From the NCBI RefSeq assembly GCF_000341225.1, contig NZ_ANAC01000005.1, positions 203,223-267,222 on the forward strand: a DNA stretch of 64,000 bases. The letters run 5' to 3'. The notes beneath the pieces are model-generated. The model saw nothing but the letters and a program-made list of their open reading frames with translations, was not told where the DNA came from and did no database searches. The position numbers were made by a program, and so were the translations under genes. Origin of the DNA: Nocardiopsis alba DSM 43377 (GTDB lineage Bacteria > Actinomycetota > Actinomycetes > Streptosporangiales > Streptosporangiaceae). Below, piece after piece: positions 1 to 9,277 of the stretch (position 1 is the stretch's first letter; each line of letters opens with the position of its first letter).

Positions 1-897
1 ACGTCGCTCCACCTCGGCACCGACCTTCTCGAAGGCGCGCAGTACCCGTTGGACGGCCAGCCGTTCGGCCTTGTCGGGGCGCAGGACGGCGGAGACATGC
101 CGGGCGGAGGGGACCCCGGTGAGGGGGCGCAGCACCACACCCGAGTCCGGCGGTGTGGTGAAGCGGGGCAGGACCGCCACCAGCGCGCTCCCGGCCACCA
201 GCGACTCGATCAACCGGTTGTCCCAGAGCCGTTGGGTCACTCGCAGCTCCTTCCCGGTCACCTGCTCGATCGCCTTCGGAACGGTGTCGAAGGGGTAGCC
301 CTCGGGGACCCCGATCCATTCGAGGTCGACCAGGTCGTCGGGGCTGACGTCGGTCCGGTCGGCCAGGGGATGGTCGGCCGCCATCGCGATGTCCAGCGGC
401 TCTCGGGCCAGGGGGCGCACGGTCAACCCCTCGGCGCCGGCCGGTCGGACGCTGGTGAGGCTGTGCGCGATGACGATGTCGTTGTCGGCGGTCAGGCCGG
501 CGAACTCCACTTCGGCGAGGTCGTAGTCGCTGCAACGCAGGGTGATCGAGGTGTCGGCCAGGTCGTGCATCGCGTCGCTCAGCAGGAACGTCGCGGCGCT
601 GGGGAGGGCGGCCACGGTGACCGTGCCGGAGGGCTCGCCGCGGAAGGAGTCCCAGCGGGCCTGGACCCTTTCGAGGGCGGCGGCGACGCTCACCCCGCCC
701 TCCGCGAGCAGCAGCCCCGCCTCGTTCAGGCGCAGGCCGCGGCCGGACGGCTCCACCAGAGGCGTTCCGAACTCCCGTTGGGCCGCCTTGAGCTGTTGTG
801 ACACGGCGGAGGGGGTTCTGTGGGTCGCCTCGGCGACCGCGGTGACACTGCCGCGTTCGGCGAGTTCGCGCAACAGCGCCAGGTGTCGGATCTCCAT
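1..897 (-). CDS. LysR family transcriptional regulator (C-terminus cut by window edge)
   Basis: DNA-binding regulator of the LysR family. The minus strand reads open from an ATG at 897 to base 1 (299 codons) with no stop, so only the last few residues should lie outside the window. The N-terminus (MEIRHLALLRELAERGS, then a helix-turn-helix with TPSAVSQQLKAAQ) is the usual LysR winged-helix domain in residues 1-60. The rest matches the periplasmic-binding-like effector domain, with PLDIAMAADHPLA near residue 185. It is transcribed away from the EamA exporter at 969, the standard arrangement in which a LysR protein controls its divergent neighbour and itself. The effector is unknown; a metabolite exported by EamA is an inference. 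Confidence 0.9.
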   Translation of the reverse strand, partial: MEIRHLALLRELAERGSVTAVAEATHRTPSAVSQQLKAAQREFGTPLVEPSGRGLRLNEAGLLLAEGGVSVAAALERVQARWDSFRGEPSGTVTVAALPSAATFLLSDAMHDLADTSITLRCSDYDLAEVEFAGLTADNDIVIAHSLTSVRPAGAEGLTVRPLAREPLDIAMAADHPLADRTDVSPDDLVDLEWIGVPEGYPFDTVPKAIEQVTGKELRVTQRLWDNRLIESLVAGSALVAVLPRFTTPPDSGVVLRPLTGVPSARHVSAVLRPDKAERLAVQRVLRAFEKVGAEVERR

Positions 898-968
898 GTA
901 GCAAGGCTACATCGTGAGTGTCCGAATTATTGATTGTGCTTAAAAGAGAAACCTGGTGACCTGGACGC
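898..968. promoter_or_regulatory. Divergent promoter region between LysR and eamA
   Basis: A 71-base gap between two divergent starts. It is the only AT-rich patch nearby (GAATTATTGATTGTGCTTAA at about 924-943) and so probably holds both promoters and the LysR binding site. I cannot assign -35/-10 boxes with confidence. Confidence 0.4.
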
Positions 969-1913
969 ATGCCGTTTCGTCATCGCCTGCTGGCCCTCTC
1001 CGTCGCTCTGATGTGGGGCCTCAACTTCATCGCCATCGACGCCTCGCTCGTCCACTTTCCTCCGTTCTTCCTCGTGGCCCTGCGCTTCGCGTTGATCGCC
1101 CTGCCGACGATGCTGTTGGTCCCCTGGCCGGGGGTGCCGGTGCGCTGGCTGGTGGGTTACGGGTTCGGCTTCGGTGTCCTCCAGTTCCTGTTCCTCTACT
1201 GGGGGATGGCCTCCGGCATGCCCACGGGCCTGGCGTCGCTGGTCCTCCAGGCGTCCGCGCCCTTCACCGTGCTCCTGGGGGCGACGTTCCTGCGGGAGCG
1301 GGTGAGCGGTCGGCAACTGGTCGGCGTCCTGATCGCCGTGTGCGGCATGGCCCTGGTGGGATGGCAGCGGGCGGAGAACGCCGCCATCGTTCCGTTCCTG
1401 CTGACCCTGGCGGGCGCGTTCGGGTGGGCGATCGGCAACACCTGCAACCGATTGGCCCGGCCGACCGACCCGCTGCGGCTGACGCTGTGGATGTCGGTGG
1501 TCCCGCCCCTGCCGATGCTGGCGCTGTCGCTGGCGGTCGAGGGTCCCGACCGGATCCTGGAGTCCCTCACCTCGTTCGGCGAGCCCGGGGCGGCGGCCGC
1601 CGTGGCCGGTCTGGTCTACACGGTGGTGATCGGCACCGTGGTCGGCTCCGGTGTGTGGACCTGGCTGATGACCCGTCACCCGGCGGGGGTGGTGGCGCCG
1701 TTCTCGATGCTGGTGCCGGTCGTGGGAATGACGGCCGCGTGGGCGGTCCTCGGTGAGACCGCGAGCCCGGGGGAGCTGGTCGGCGGGGCTCTGGTCGTGG
1801 GCGGGGTGCTGTGGGGCAGCACCCGTGGCCGACGCCCCGTCCCTCCGGACACGGAGAGGGCCGGGCCGCGCTCGAACGAACGCGACCCGGCCCGGGTCCC
1901 TCAGCCGGAATGA
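969..1913 (+). CDS. eamA: EamA family (DMT) amino-acid/metabolite exporter
   Basis: Inner-membrane exporter of the drug/metabolite transporter superfamily, 314 residues. It carries two EamA repeats of about 140 residues and ten hydrophobic segments. Long stretches resemble the E. coli cysteine/O-acetylserine exporter EamA: MWGLNFIAI near residue 15, GMPTGLASLVLQASAPFT near residue 80, and PFSMLVPVVGM in the second repeat. The C-terminal 25 residues are a polar cytoplasmic tail. It is divergent from a LysR gene, its probable regulator. The family assignment is firm. The substrate (cysteine-pathway metabolites in E. coli) is inferred from resemblance only. Confidence 0.88.
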   Translation: MPFRHRLLALSVALMWGLNFIAIDASLVHFPPFFLVALRFALIALPTMLLVPWPGVPVRWLVGYGFGFGVLQFLFLYWGMASGMPTGLASLVLQASAPFTVLLGATFLRERVSGRQLVGVLIAVCGMALVGWQRAENAAIVPFLLTLAGAFGWAIGNTCNRLARPTDPLRLTLWMSVVPPLPMLALSLAVEGPDRILESLTSFGEPGAAAAVAGLVYTVVIGTVVGSGVWTWLMTRHPAGVVAPFSMLVPVVGMTAAWAVLGETASPGELVGGALVVGGVLWGSTRGRRPVPPDTERAGPRSNERDPARVPQPE

Positions 1914-1917
1914 GCCG

Positions 1918-1948
1918 GCGGGGCGGGGAACGGACCTCCCCGCCCCGC
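1918..1948. terminator. Bidirectional hairpin between convergent eamA and gabT
   Basis: A perfect 12-bp inverted repeat (GCGGGGCGGGGA pairing with TCCCCGCCCCGC) with a 7-base loop sits in the 44-base gap between two convergent stop codons. There is no T-run, as is common in actinomycetes, so it can serve both strands. Confidence 0.75.
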
Positions 1949-1957
1949 GACGGCGGA

Positions 1958-3292
1958 CTACAGGCCGGCCAGGCCCTCCTCCAGGATGTCCAGGCCCTCG
2001 CGCAGCAGCTCGTCGCTGATGGCCAGCGGCGGCAGCATCCGGATCACGTTGCCGTAGGTGCCCGCGCTCAGCAGGATCAGGCCGCGGGAGTGGCAGTGCG
2101 CCACGACCTGGGCCAGGGCCTCGGTCGCGGGCTCCTTGCCGTCCTTGACCAGCTCGATCGCGACCATCGCGCCGCGTCCGCGCACGTCGCCGATGACCTC
2201 GTACTTGTCGGCGAGGGTGCGCAGCCGGTCCAGCATGAGCGCGCCGATCTCACGGGCGCGGCCGACCAGGTCGTCGGACTCGATGGCCTCCAGCGAGGCC
2301 AGCGCGGCGGCGCAGGCGGCCGGGTTGCCGCCGTAGGTGCCGCCGAGGCCGCCGCCGTGGACGGCGTCCATCAGCTCGGCGCGGCCGGTCACGGCGGCCA
2401 GGGGCAGACCGCCCGCGATGCCCTTGGCGGTGGTGATCAGGTCGGGCACCACGCCCTCGTGCTCACAGGCGAACATGTCACCGGTGCGGGCGAAGCCGGT
2501 CTGGACCTCGTCGGCGACGAACACGATGCCCTTGGCACGGCAGAACTCGACCAAGGCCGGCAGGAAGCCGGGGGCGGGCTCGATGAAGCCGCCCTCGCCC
2601 TGGATGGGCTCGATGACCATCGCGGCCACGTTCTCGGCGCCGATCTGCTTGGTGATCTGCTCGATCGCCGCGGCGGCGGCCTCGGGGCCGCAGTTCTCCG
2701 GTCCGGTGGGCCAGCGGTAGGCGTAGGCCATGGGCATGCGGTGCACCTCGCCCGCGAACGGCCCGAAGCCCTGCTTGTAGGGCATGTTCTTGGCGGTCAG
2801 GGCCATGGTGAGGTTGGTGCGACCGTGGTAGGCGTGGTCGAACACCACGACCGCCTGGCGGCCGGTGGCGTTGCGCGCGATCTTGACGGCGTTCTCCACC
2901 GCCTCGGCGCCGGAGTTCAGGAGGATCGAGCGCTTCTCGTGGTCACCGGGGGTGATCCGGTTGAGGGCCTCGCACACCTCCACGTAGCTCTCGTAGGGGT
3001 TCACCATGAAACAGGTGTGCGTGAAGCGCCCCATCTGCTCGGCGGCGCGCTCCACCACGCGCGGGTCGGCGTTGCCGACGTTGGTCACGGCGATGCCCGA
3101 ACCGAAGTCGATCAGGGCGTTACCGTCGACGTCCTCGACGATCCCGCCGCCGGCGCGCTCCACGTAGACCGGCAGGGTGCTGCCCACGCCCTGGGCGACG
3201 GCGGCGCTGCGGCGCTCCTGGATGGCGCGGGACTTCGGGCCGGGGATCTCGGTGACGATCCGGCGGGACTGGACGACCTCGGTCGTGGCCAT
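1958..3292 (-). CDS. gabT: 4-aminobutyrate aminotransferase
   Basis: Class-III PLP-dependent aminotransferase, 444 residues, the normal length for GabT. It transfers the amino group of GABA to 2-oxoglutarate, giving succinate semialdehyde and glutamate in the cytoplasm. Visible signature elements are the PLP phosphate-binding LLNSGAEAVENA (124-135), FDHAYHGRT (151-159), the cofactor aspartate in ADEVQTGF (D261) and the Schiff-base lysine in TTAKGIAGG (K290). The ATG start at 3292 has a purine-rich GAAGGAGG-like site upstream. It is divergent from a PucR regulator, a pairing common for GABA and purine/amine catabolism in actinobacteria. No succinate-semialdehyde dehydrogenase gene lies beside it. 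Confidence 0.95.
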   Translation of the reverse strand: MATTEVVQSRRIVTEIPGPKSRAIQERRSAAVAQGVGSTLPVYVERAGGGIVEDVDGNALIDFGSGIAVTNVGNADPRVVERAAEQMGRFTHTCFMVNPYESYVEVCEALNRITPGDHEKRSILLNSGAEAVENAVKIARNATGRQAVVVFDHAYHGRTNLTMALTAKNMPYKQGFGPFAGEVHRMPMAYAYRWPTGPENCGPEAAAAAIEQITKQIGAENVAAMVIEPIQGEGGFIEPAPGFLPALVEFCRAKGIVFVADEVQTGFARTGDMFACEHEGVVPDLITTAKGIAGGLPLAAVTGRAELMDAVHGGGLGGTYGGNPAACAAALASLEAIESDDLVGRAREIGALMLDRLRTLADKYEVIGDVRGRGAMVAIELVKDGKEPATEALAQVVAHCHSRGLILLSAGTYGNVIRMLPPLAISDELLREGLDILEEGLAGL

Positions 3293-3502
3293 GCGGCTGC
3301 CTCCTTCTGGGCGTGGTCTTGCGGGCTGTCTCCCGGGGGCGATTCCGGGCGTGCGAGCAGAACACTAGGCCGTGTGGAACCCCGCACACATGGACACAGT
3401 GGATAATCGAAGGGAGGCCGTACGCCATTGCGTCAGGTGCGGTGCGGCCACAGAGGGGGAGGGGCGCGAACGCGCCACGAGCACGCGGGGAGAGGGGCGA
3501 CG

Positions 3503-4963
3503 ATGCCGCCGACTTTGGGTTCCCTGCTACGGACACCGCGACTGCGACTGCGGCTGCTCGCCGGATCCGACCTGCTGCGACGCGAGGTGGAGTGGGTCGC
3601 GGTCAGTGAGCTCACCGACCCCACCCCCTACCTGGCCGGCGGCGAACTGGTGCTCACCACCGGGGTGCGCTGGGCCGACAACCCTCCCGACCTGCGCTCC
3701 TACGTGCGGAGACTGGCACAGAAGAACGTCGCGGGCCTCGGCTTCGGCGTCGAGGTCAACTTCGACCGGACCCCCGAGGAACTGCGCGAGGCCGCCGAGG
3801 AGTTCGGCCTGGCCCTGATCGAGGTGGCACGGGAGACCCCCTTCATCTCGATCGGCAAGGAGGTCTCGCGACTGCTGGCCCAGGAGGAGTACGAGGGGCT
3901 GAGCCGCGCCTTCGCCGCCCAGCGCGATCTCACCCGGGCCGCGCTGGACGGGTCCGCCGCCGTGGTGGACCGGCTGGCCCGTGAACTCGACGCCCGCGTC
4001 CTGCTCCTCGAACCGGACGGCGTGGTCCGGCACGCCTCGCCCGCCTCGGCCGTCGACCTCGCCCCGGATCTGGTCGGAGAGCTGCCCCGCCTGCGCGGCG
4101 CCGGCCCCAAGATCGGAGCCTCATTGGTCTCGGGGGGCGCGCGGATCTCGCTGCAACCCCTGGCCACGGGCCGCCGGGTACGGGGCTTCCTCGCGGTCGC
4201 CACCAGGGAGGGGTTCGGTTCCGACGACCGCACCCTGGTCAACGCGGCGGTGTCGCTGCTCTCCCTGGAACTGGAACGGCCGGCCCTGGCCCGGGGCCCC
4301 GGCCTCGGCCCGGGTGTGCTGTCGGCTCTGCTCGCCGGGGCCTTGGACCCCCGTCATCCGGGGGCGGAGGAGTTGATGGCCGGGCTGCCCGCCGAGCCGG
4401 TGCTGGTGGCCGCGGCCCGAGGGCCCGTGCCCGACGGGCCGCCGGACGGGGTCCTGGTCACCACGGTGGCCGAGACCGGGGGCGCGTTGGCGCTCTCCTC
4501 CGCGGCGGGGTCGGGACACCTGGCCGAGGCGCTCGGGGAACTCTTCGACGGACCGGTCGGGTTGAGCGAGCCGGTCGGGTACGCCGACCTGGCGGTCGCC
4601 CGCTCCCAGGCCGAACGGGCCCTGGCCGCGGCGGAGGAGGAGGGGCGCGCGCTGCTGCGCTCGGACGAACTGCCCGGTGGACTGTTCGGGCTGTTGGACA
4701 GCCCGGCGGGGCTGCGTCTGGCGGAGGATCTGCTCGCCCCGATCGATCGGCAGCGCAACGCGGCCGAACTGTTGGCGTCGTTGCGCGCCTACCTGGCGGC
4801 CTCCGGGCGTTGGGACGCGGCGGCCGAACGGCTGGGGGTGCATCGGCACACCCTGCGTTACCGGATGAGGCGCATTCGCGAGCTGCTCCCGGGCGACCTC
4901 GACGACCCCGATCATCGGACGGAGCTGTGGGTGGCCCTGCGGCTGCGCGAGGGGCGTTCCTGA
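3503..4963 (+). CDS. PucR family transcriptional regulator
   Basis: Transcription factor of 486 residues with an N-terminal PucR ligand-binding domain (about 1-125: VSELTDPTPYLAGGELVLTTG), a central GGDEF-like/CdaR region and a C-terminal PucR helix-turn-helix (LGVHRHTLRYRMRRIRELL, about 440-485). The ATG at 3503 follows a GGGGAGAGGGG ribosome site; a longer in-frame extension to 3428 encodes an arginine-rich tract with no family resemblance and was dropped. It is divergent from gabT and is the likely activator of that gene, by analogy with GabR/PucR-type regulators of amine catabolism. The ligand is not known from sequence. Confidence 0.9.
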   Translation: MPPTLGSLLRTPRLRLRLLAGSDLLRREVEWVAVSELTDPTPYLAGGELVLTTGVRWADNPPDLRSYVRRLAQKNVAGLGFGVEVNFDRTPEELREAAEEFGLALIEVARETPFISIGKEVSRLLAQEEYEGLSRAFAAQRDLTRAALDGSAAVVDRLARELDARVLLLEPDGVVRHASPASAVDLAPDLVGELPRLRGAGPKIGASLVSGGARISLQPLATGRRVRGFLAVATREGFGSDDRTLVNAAVSLLSLELERPALARGPGLGPGVLSALLAGALDPRHPGAEELMAGLPAEPVLVAAARGPVPDGPPDGVLVTTVAETGGALALSSAAGSGHLAEALGELFDGPVGLSEPVGYADLAVARSQAERALAAAEEEGRALLRSDELPGGLFGLLDSPAGLRLAEDLLAPIDRQRNAAELLASLRAYLAASGRWDAAAERLGVHRHTLRYRMRRIRELLPGDLDDPDHRTELWVALRLREGRS

Positions 4964-5064
4964 CCCTTCCCCGATCCCTTTCGCCTCGCCGATCAGGGGA
5001 GAAGGGCCACGGGTTCGTGCATTCCCCGGGCGGGCCCGCGCGGAATGCACCACAATGGGCCTTC

Positions 5065-8000
5065 ATGGCGGAGGGTAATCGTCTGGTCACGGGATGGTCG
5101 AGGGGCGTAGTGAGGTCACTCCAGGACGACGAGCAGATCGGTCACGCGGGTTCGTACACGCCGGTGGGCGGGACCATCGGAGACGAGCCGGAGGCGGGTT
5201 CCGGGGTCGGTGCGGCCTCGCTGCGCTGGAAACGGTCGGTCGACGTGTCCAGGACGCACTCGTTCCTGGCCTACACCCGCTCCTGCCTGCACCGTGAGGC
5301 CGTGCACCGGCACGAGGCGACCGTCGGACGGTTGGACTCCGACGTCCACGCCTGCATGCCCGCCGGCCCCGAACTCCTCCTCAGCGGGGCCAGGGAGGCC
5401 CTGCCGCTCCACGAGGAGGGCGCGCGCGTCGCGCGGCTGGCCGGGCGCCACGGCCAGGCGCTGCGCTACGGATACCCGCTCGTCGTCCTGGGGGACGGTA
5501 CGGGGGACGATCGGATCGCGCTGCCGCTGTTCGTCGTCGACGTGCGCCCGGTGGAGGAGCCCGGAGAGCGCGACCGCCCCGGAACGCCCTCGCTCCGCGC
5601 CGTCGGCACACCCGACGTCAACGTCGCCCTGCTCGCGCGGATCGGCGTCACCGACCCCGAGGACCTCTTCGAACTGCGGACCCGACTGCGCTCCGGAGCC
5701 CCCGACCCGATCCACCGCCCCGCCGCCGTCGCCGAACTGGCGGCCAAGACCCGGATCCTGCTCTCCCGGCTGGAGATCGAGCGCGTGGACGACATCGATC
5801 CGCTGGGTACCCGCGGCCGCCCCCTTCGTCCGGTCCGGGGCGCCCACAACACCGCCGTGCTCTACCGGGCCGGTCCCGGCGGACGCCCCGAGGGAGAGCC
5901 GTTCGAGCCGGGCCTGCCCGAAGGTCTCCTGGCCGACCTCGATCCCACCGACCCGGAGGGGCTGGACCCCGACGCGGTGCCCGGCACCGCCCTGGAGCCC
6001 TTGCTCGGGAGCCGCCCCGAGGCCCGAGCACCTCGGGAACGCCCTCAGCGCGAACGACGCCGTTCCCGAAGCAGGGCGCGGGAGGAGGCGGTGAGCGAAC
6101 CGGCCGCCCCCGAGATCGTGCCGATCGCCGCCTCGCCCCTGGGCCAGGCCCAGTACGAGGTCCTGCGGGCGGCCATGGGCGAGCAGCTCACCGTGGCCGC
6201 CGCCCCGCCCGGCGGCGGCGTGCACGATCTGGTCGACACGGTGGTGCGCACCGCCGTCGCCGAGGGGCAACGGGTCCTGATCTGTTGCCATGGCGAGAGC
6301 GACATCGACGAGGTCCTGGCCCGCGCGGATACCTCGCCCGAACATCCGGTGGTCCGGGCGGGCGGGGTGGCCGAGGCGCGTCGACTCACCCGGATCCTGG
6401 TGCGCGACACGGGACTGCCGCCGGCGTGGATCACCGACCCTGGGGAGCCCGTGGAGCGCGAGGACGACCTCGTCGGCTCTTGGAACCGGATCCGCGAGGT
6501 GTGGGAGGCCATGGACGACGTGGCCTCCGGCGGGCACGTTCTGGCCGACCTGGCCTCCGAACGCGGCCGCGACATCGTCCGGGGCTGGAACCCGGAGAGC
6601 CTCTTCACGCCCGAGCGCGGTGGCCCCGAGTACTGGCTGCATCGGGCCGAGCGCGCCATCGCCGGTGGCCTGGGCGGGCTCTCGCACCGCTCGGCCGTAC
6701 GCCGTGAACTCGGTGTGACGACCGATCCCGAGAGTCTGGCGCGACTGTGCTCGGTGGCCCGGATGGAGAGCGAGTGGCGCGAGGCCGTGGAACGACGGAC
6801 CCGCCGCGCGCCCCTGAACGAGCTCACCGCGATCCTCGACGAGGCGATGGAGGAGCACCGCCGGGCCGGGGCGTTGCGGCTGAGCTCGGTCACCGGGCCA
6901 CGGTTGCGGCGCGGGCGGGCCGCGGTCGTGAACCGTCTGGAGAGCCTCAACTGGAACGACGGCGGAGGCCGCCCGGCCATGGGGGACCTGCTCGACATCC
7001 TGCCCGCGTGGATCTGCCGCACCGACCAGGCCCGTGCCCTGCCCTCCGGTCCAGGATCGTTCGATCTGGTGATCGTGGTGGGGGCCGAACGGACCAGGGT
7101 CGGTGAACTGCTCCCCGTGCTCTACCGTTCGGTGCGCGCCCTGGTGATCGGCGACCCGGCGCACCCCGGACCGGCCACCGCCCTGGAACCGGAGGAGGAA
7201 CGTCGCGCCCTGGCCACCGCCGGGCTGGACGCCGAGGAACTGGACGAGCGGGGGCTGCGCCACGGTACGGGGTCGGCGCTGCGGGCCGCCGCCCGGGGCG
7301 CGAGCGCCACGCTCTGGCTGGACGAGCACGACGGGGCGCCCGAGCCCTTGGCCTCGGTGGCCTCCGAGTACTGCTATGGAGGGCGGATCGCGGTCAGGAC
7401 CGAGCCGCACCCCGGTGACGAGCCGGTCGTCGACTGGCGTGACGTGGCCGGTGACTGCGAGGCGGCGCCGGGTTCCTCCTACGTCAACCGTGACGAGGCC
7501 TATCGGGTCGCGGTGGTGGTGGACGAACTCGACCGGACCCTTCCCGAGGAGTGGACCCTCACGGTGGTCGCGCCCTTACAGCCCCAGGTGGCGCTGCTCC
7601 GTCGTCTGCTGCGTCAGTGTGTCCTGCGGCGTCGGGTCCGGGTCGGCGGCCCGGAGCTGCCGGTCGACGGTACGACCGACGTCACCGTGCTGTCCCCGAT
7701 GCTCACGGCCGACGCCCCCGCGATCGCCGAGCGCCGGGTGATGGGGATGGGACACCTGTGGTCCTCGGTGCTCACCCGGACCCGACGTCGACTGGTGGTC
7801 GTGGGGGATCGCGCCCATTGGGCCGCCGGTCGTGGTCCGCTCACCGCCCTGCTCGCCGGGGACGGGGAGGGCGGGCTCGGGCTCGCGGAGGAACCTCGGG
7901 ACGATCCGGCCACCGTCGCCCTGGTCGAGGCCCTGCGGGCCGCCGGGACCGAGGTGGTGGTGCGGCCGCGCGTCCGCGGCTGGGCGACCGACCTCGTGGT

Positions 8001-8187
8001 CCGCTACGGGGCGCGTCGGGTGGTGGTGCTGCTCGACCGCGAACCCGATGGTCCGGCCCTGCGCCGGCTGCTGGCCCGGGGCGAGGCGCTGGACCGGGGG
8101 GTCGAGGACCTGGTCGTGATCGTCCCCGCCTGGCGTTGCCTGGCCGACCCCCGGACCCTGGTCGAGGAGATCCTCTCCGCCTGCTGA
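5065..8187 (+). CDS. Degenerate SF1 (DNA2/NAM7-like) helicase-nuclease protein
   Basis: A 1040-residue protein laid out like an actinobacterial UPF1/DNA2-type helicase but with its catalytic motifs eroded. Where a Walker A loop (GPPGTGKS) belongs, residues 377-386 read AAAPPGGGVHD, with no lysine and no Ser/Thr. Where the Walker B DEAS belongs (about 668) it reads DLVIVVGAERTR. A helicase motif VI-like segment (VTVLSPMLTADAPAIAERRV, about 872) and VVVGDR follow. The last 95 residues resemble the Vsr-like nuclease tail of this family (RGWATDLVV then RVVVLLDRE), also weakened. An arginine/serine-rich linker is at 320-342. The start is uncertain: GTG at 5110 has a better ribosome site (GAGGGG, 4-base spacing) than ATG 5065. 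Probably an ATP-independent scaffold; the role is unknown. Confidence 0.65.
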   Translation: MAEGNRLVTGWSRGVVRSLQDDEQIGHAGSYTPVGGTIGDEPEAGSGVGAASLRWKRSVDVSRTHSFLAYTRSCLHREAVHRHEATVGRLDSDVHACMPAGPELLLSGAREALPLHEEGARVARLAGRHGQALRYGYPLVVLGDGTGDDRIALPLFVVDVRPVEEPGERDRPGTPSLRAVGTPDVNVALLARIGVTDPEDLFELRTRLRSGAPDPIHRPAAVAELAAKTRILLSRLEIERVDDIDPLGTRGRPLRPVRGAHNTAVLYRAGPGGRPEGEPFEPGLPEGLLADLDPTDPEGLDPDAVPGTALEPLLGSRPEARAPRERPQRERRRSRSRAREEAVSEPAAPEIVPIAASPLGQAQYEVLRAAMGEQLTVAAAPPGGGVHDLVDTVVRTAVAEGQRVLICCHGESDIDEVLARADTSPEHPVVRAGGVAEARRLTRILVRDTGLPPAWITDPGEPVEREDDLVGSWNRIREVWEAMDDVASGGHVLADLASERGRDIVRGWNPESLFTPERGGPEYWLHRAERAIAGGLGGLSHRSAVRRELGVTTDPESLARLCSVARMESEWREAVERRTRRAPLNELTAILDEAMEEHRRAGALRLSSVTGPRLRRGRAAVVNRLESLNWNDGGGRPAMGDLLDILPAWICRTDQARALPSGPGSFDLVIVVGAERTRVGELLPVLYRSVRALVIGDPAHPGPATALEPEEERRALATAGLDAEELDERGLRHGTGSALRAAARGASATLWLDEHDGAPEPLASVASEYCYGGRIAVRTEPHPGDEPVVDWRDVAGDCEAAPGSSYVNRDEAYRVAVVVDELDRTLPEEWTLTVVAPLQPQVALLRRLLRQCVLRRRVRVGGPELPVDGTTDVTVLSPMLTADAPAIAERRVMGMGHLWSSVLTRTRRRLVVVGDRAHWAAGRGPLTALLAGDGEGGLGLAEEPRDDPATVALVEALRAAGTEVVVRPRVRGWATDLVVRYGARRVVVLLDREPDGPALRRLLARGEALDRGVEDLVVIVPAWRCLADPRTLVEEILSAC

Positions 8188-8271
8188 GCACACGACCTAA
8201 CCTTGAGGTGGCGCGGCATGTCCGGAACGCGCCGGTTCGCCCCGCGAGGGGCCGGGAAAGGGGAGGCACGA

Positions 8272-9150
8272 GTGCCGGAGGGCCACACACTGCACCGGTT
8301 GGCGGCGCACTTCGACAAGACCTTCGGGGGCACCACCGTGCGCGCGGGCAGCCCTCAGGGGCGCTTCGCCGACGGGGCCGCCCGTATCGACGGCCGGGTC
8401 CTCACCGAGGGGGAGGCCCACGGCAAGCACCTCTTCCTGGGTTTCGACTCCGGTGAGTGGCTCCGCGTCCACCTCGGTCTCTACGGTGCCTGGACCTTCG
8501 GCGACGCCGACGGGGAACGCCACCTGGGCGCCCCCCGTACCCCCGGAGCGGATCGGATCGAACTGGAGCGTGACGTCGACGGGTTCGTGGTCCCGCCCGA
8601 GCCGGTCGGGGCCGTCCGGGTCCGGCTGGTCAACTCCACCGGCTGGGCCGATCTGCGCGGCGCCTCCGCCTGTGAGGTCATCACCATCGAGGACAAGCGC
8701 GCCGTCCAGGACCGCCTGGGGCCGGATCCGTTGCGCCCGGACGCCGACCCCGAGCGGGCCTGGCGCGTCGTCGACCGCTCGCGGACGACCATCGCCGCGC
8801 TGCTGATGCGCCAGGACGTGATCGCCGGGATCGGCAACATCTACCGGGCCGAGTCCCTGTTCCGGGCCGGGATCGACCCGATGACCCCCGGCCGCGAGCT
8901 GGGCAGGGAACGCTGGGACGCCCTGTGGGAGGACCTGTCGGCCCTCCTGCGGGACGGGGTCCGCGACGGCTACATCATCACGACCCGCCCCGAGGACCGG
9001 CCCGACCCCGAGGCCCACCCGGTGCCCCGGCCGGACACCCTCTACGTCTGTTACCGCACGGGAGAGCCCTGCCGGGTGTGCTCCTCGCCGATCTCCGCCA
9101 CCGAACTGGCCGGTCGCACCCTGTACTGGTGTCCCGGCTGTCAGGCCTGA
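8272..9150 (+). CDS. nei: Nei1-type endonuclease VIII / formamidopyrimidine-DNA glycosylase family
   Basis: Base-excision-repair glycosylase/AP lyase that removes oxidised bases, mainly pyrimidines, from DNA; 292 residues. The GTG at 8272 is chosen because the mature enzyme must begin with the catalytic Pro: it gives (M)PEGHTLHRLA with P2/E3, preceded by GGGAGG. Lys52 (HGKHLF) is the conserved lysine of the N-terminal domain. The helix-two-turn-helix (VIAGIGNIYRAESLFRAGIDP) and a four-cysteine zinc finger (CRVC...CPGC) close the protein. It closely resembles mycobacterial Nei1 over its whole length. It lies 84 bases after the helicase-like gene on the same strand, so the two may be co-transcribed. 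Confidence 0.93.
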   Translation: MPEGHTLHRLAAHFDKTFGGTTVRAGSPQGRFADGAARIDGRVLTEGEAHGKHLFLGFDSGEWLRVHLGLYGAWTFGDADGERHLGAPRTPGADRIELERDVDGFVVPPEPVGAVRVRLVNSTGWADLRGASACEVITIEDKRAVQDRLGPDPLRPDADPERAWRVVDRSRTTIAALLMRQDVIAGIGNIYRAESLFRAGIDPMTPGRELGRERWDALWEDLSALLRDGVRDGYIITTRPEDRPDPEAHPVPRPDTLYVCYRTGEPCRVCSSPISATELAGRTLYWCPGCQA

Positions 9151-9216
9151 CCCTCCCGGATCGTCCCCTTCTCGGGCCGCCGGGCCGCGGAAAAAGGCCT
9201 CGGTCGCCCGAGAGGC

Positions 9217-9256
9217 GTGGGTTACAATCCCCTCCCGATGGCTTAACCGGTTCAGC
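9217..9256 (+). promoter_or_regulatory. lacI-type regulator promoter with CTTAACCGGTTCAGC operator
   Basis: A -10-like TACAAT (9223-9228) is followed by CTTAACCGGTTCAGC (9242-9256), whose core TTAACCGGTTCA is a near-perfect palindrome centred on CCGG. The same 15-mer, with one change, recurs at 10466-10480 ahead of the transporter operon. Its position downstream of the -10 fits autorepression by the LacI protein encoded next. Confidence 0.65.
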
Positions 9257-9277
9257 GAAGCAGAGTGGGGAGGCGGT

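Noticed and set aside
1811..3406. A 531-codon plus-strand frame across gabT
   Set aside because: It lies entirely antisense to gabT, which has every PLP-enzyme motif. Long shadow frames are expected at this GC content.
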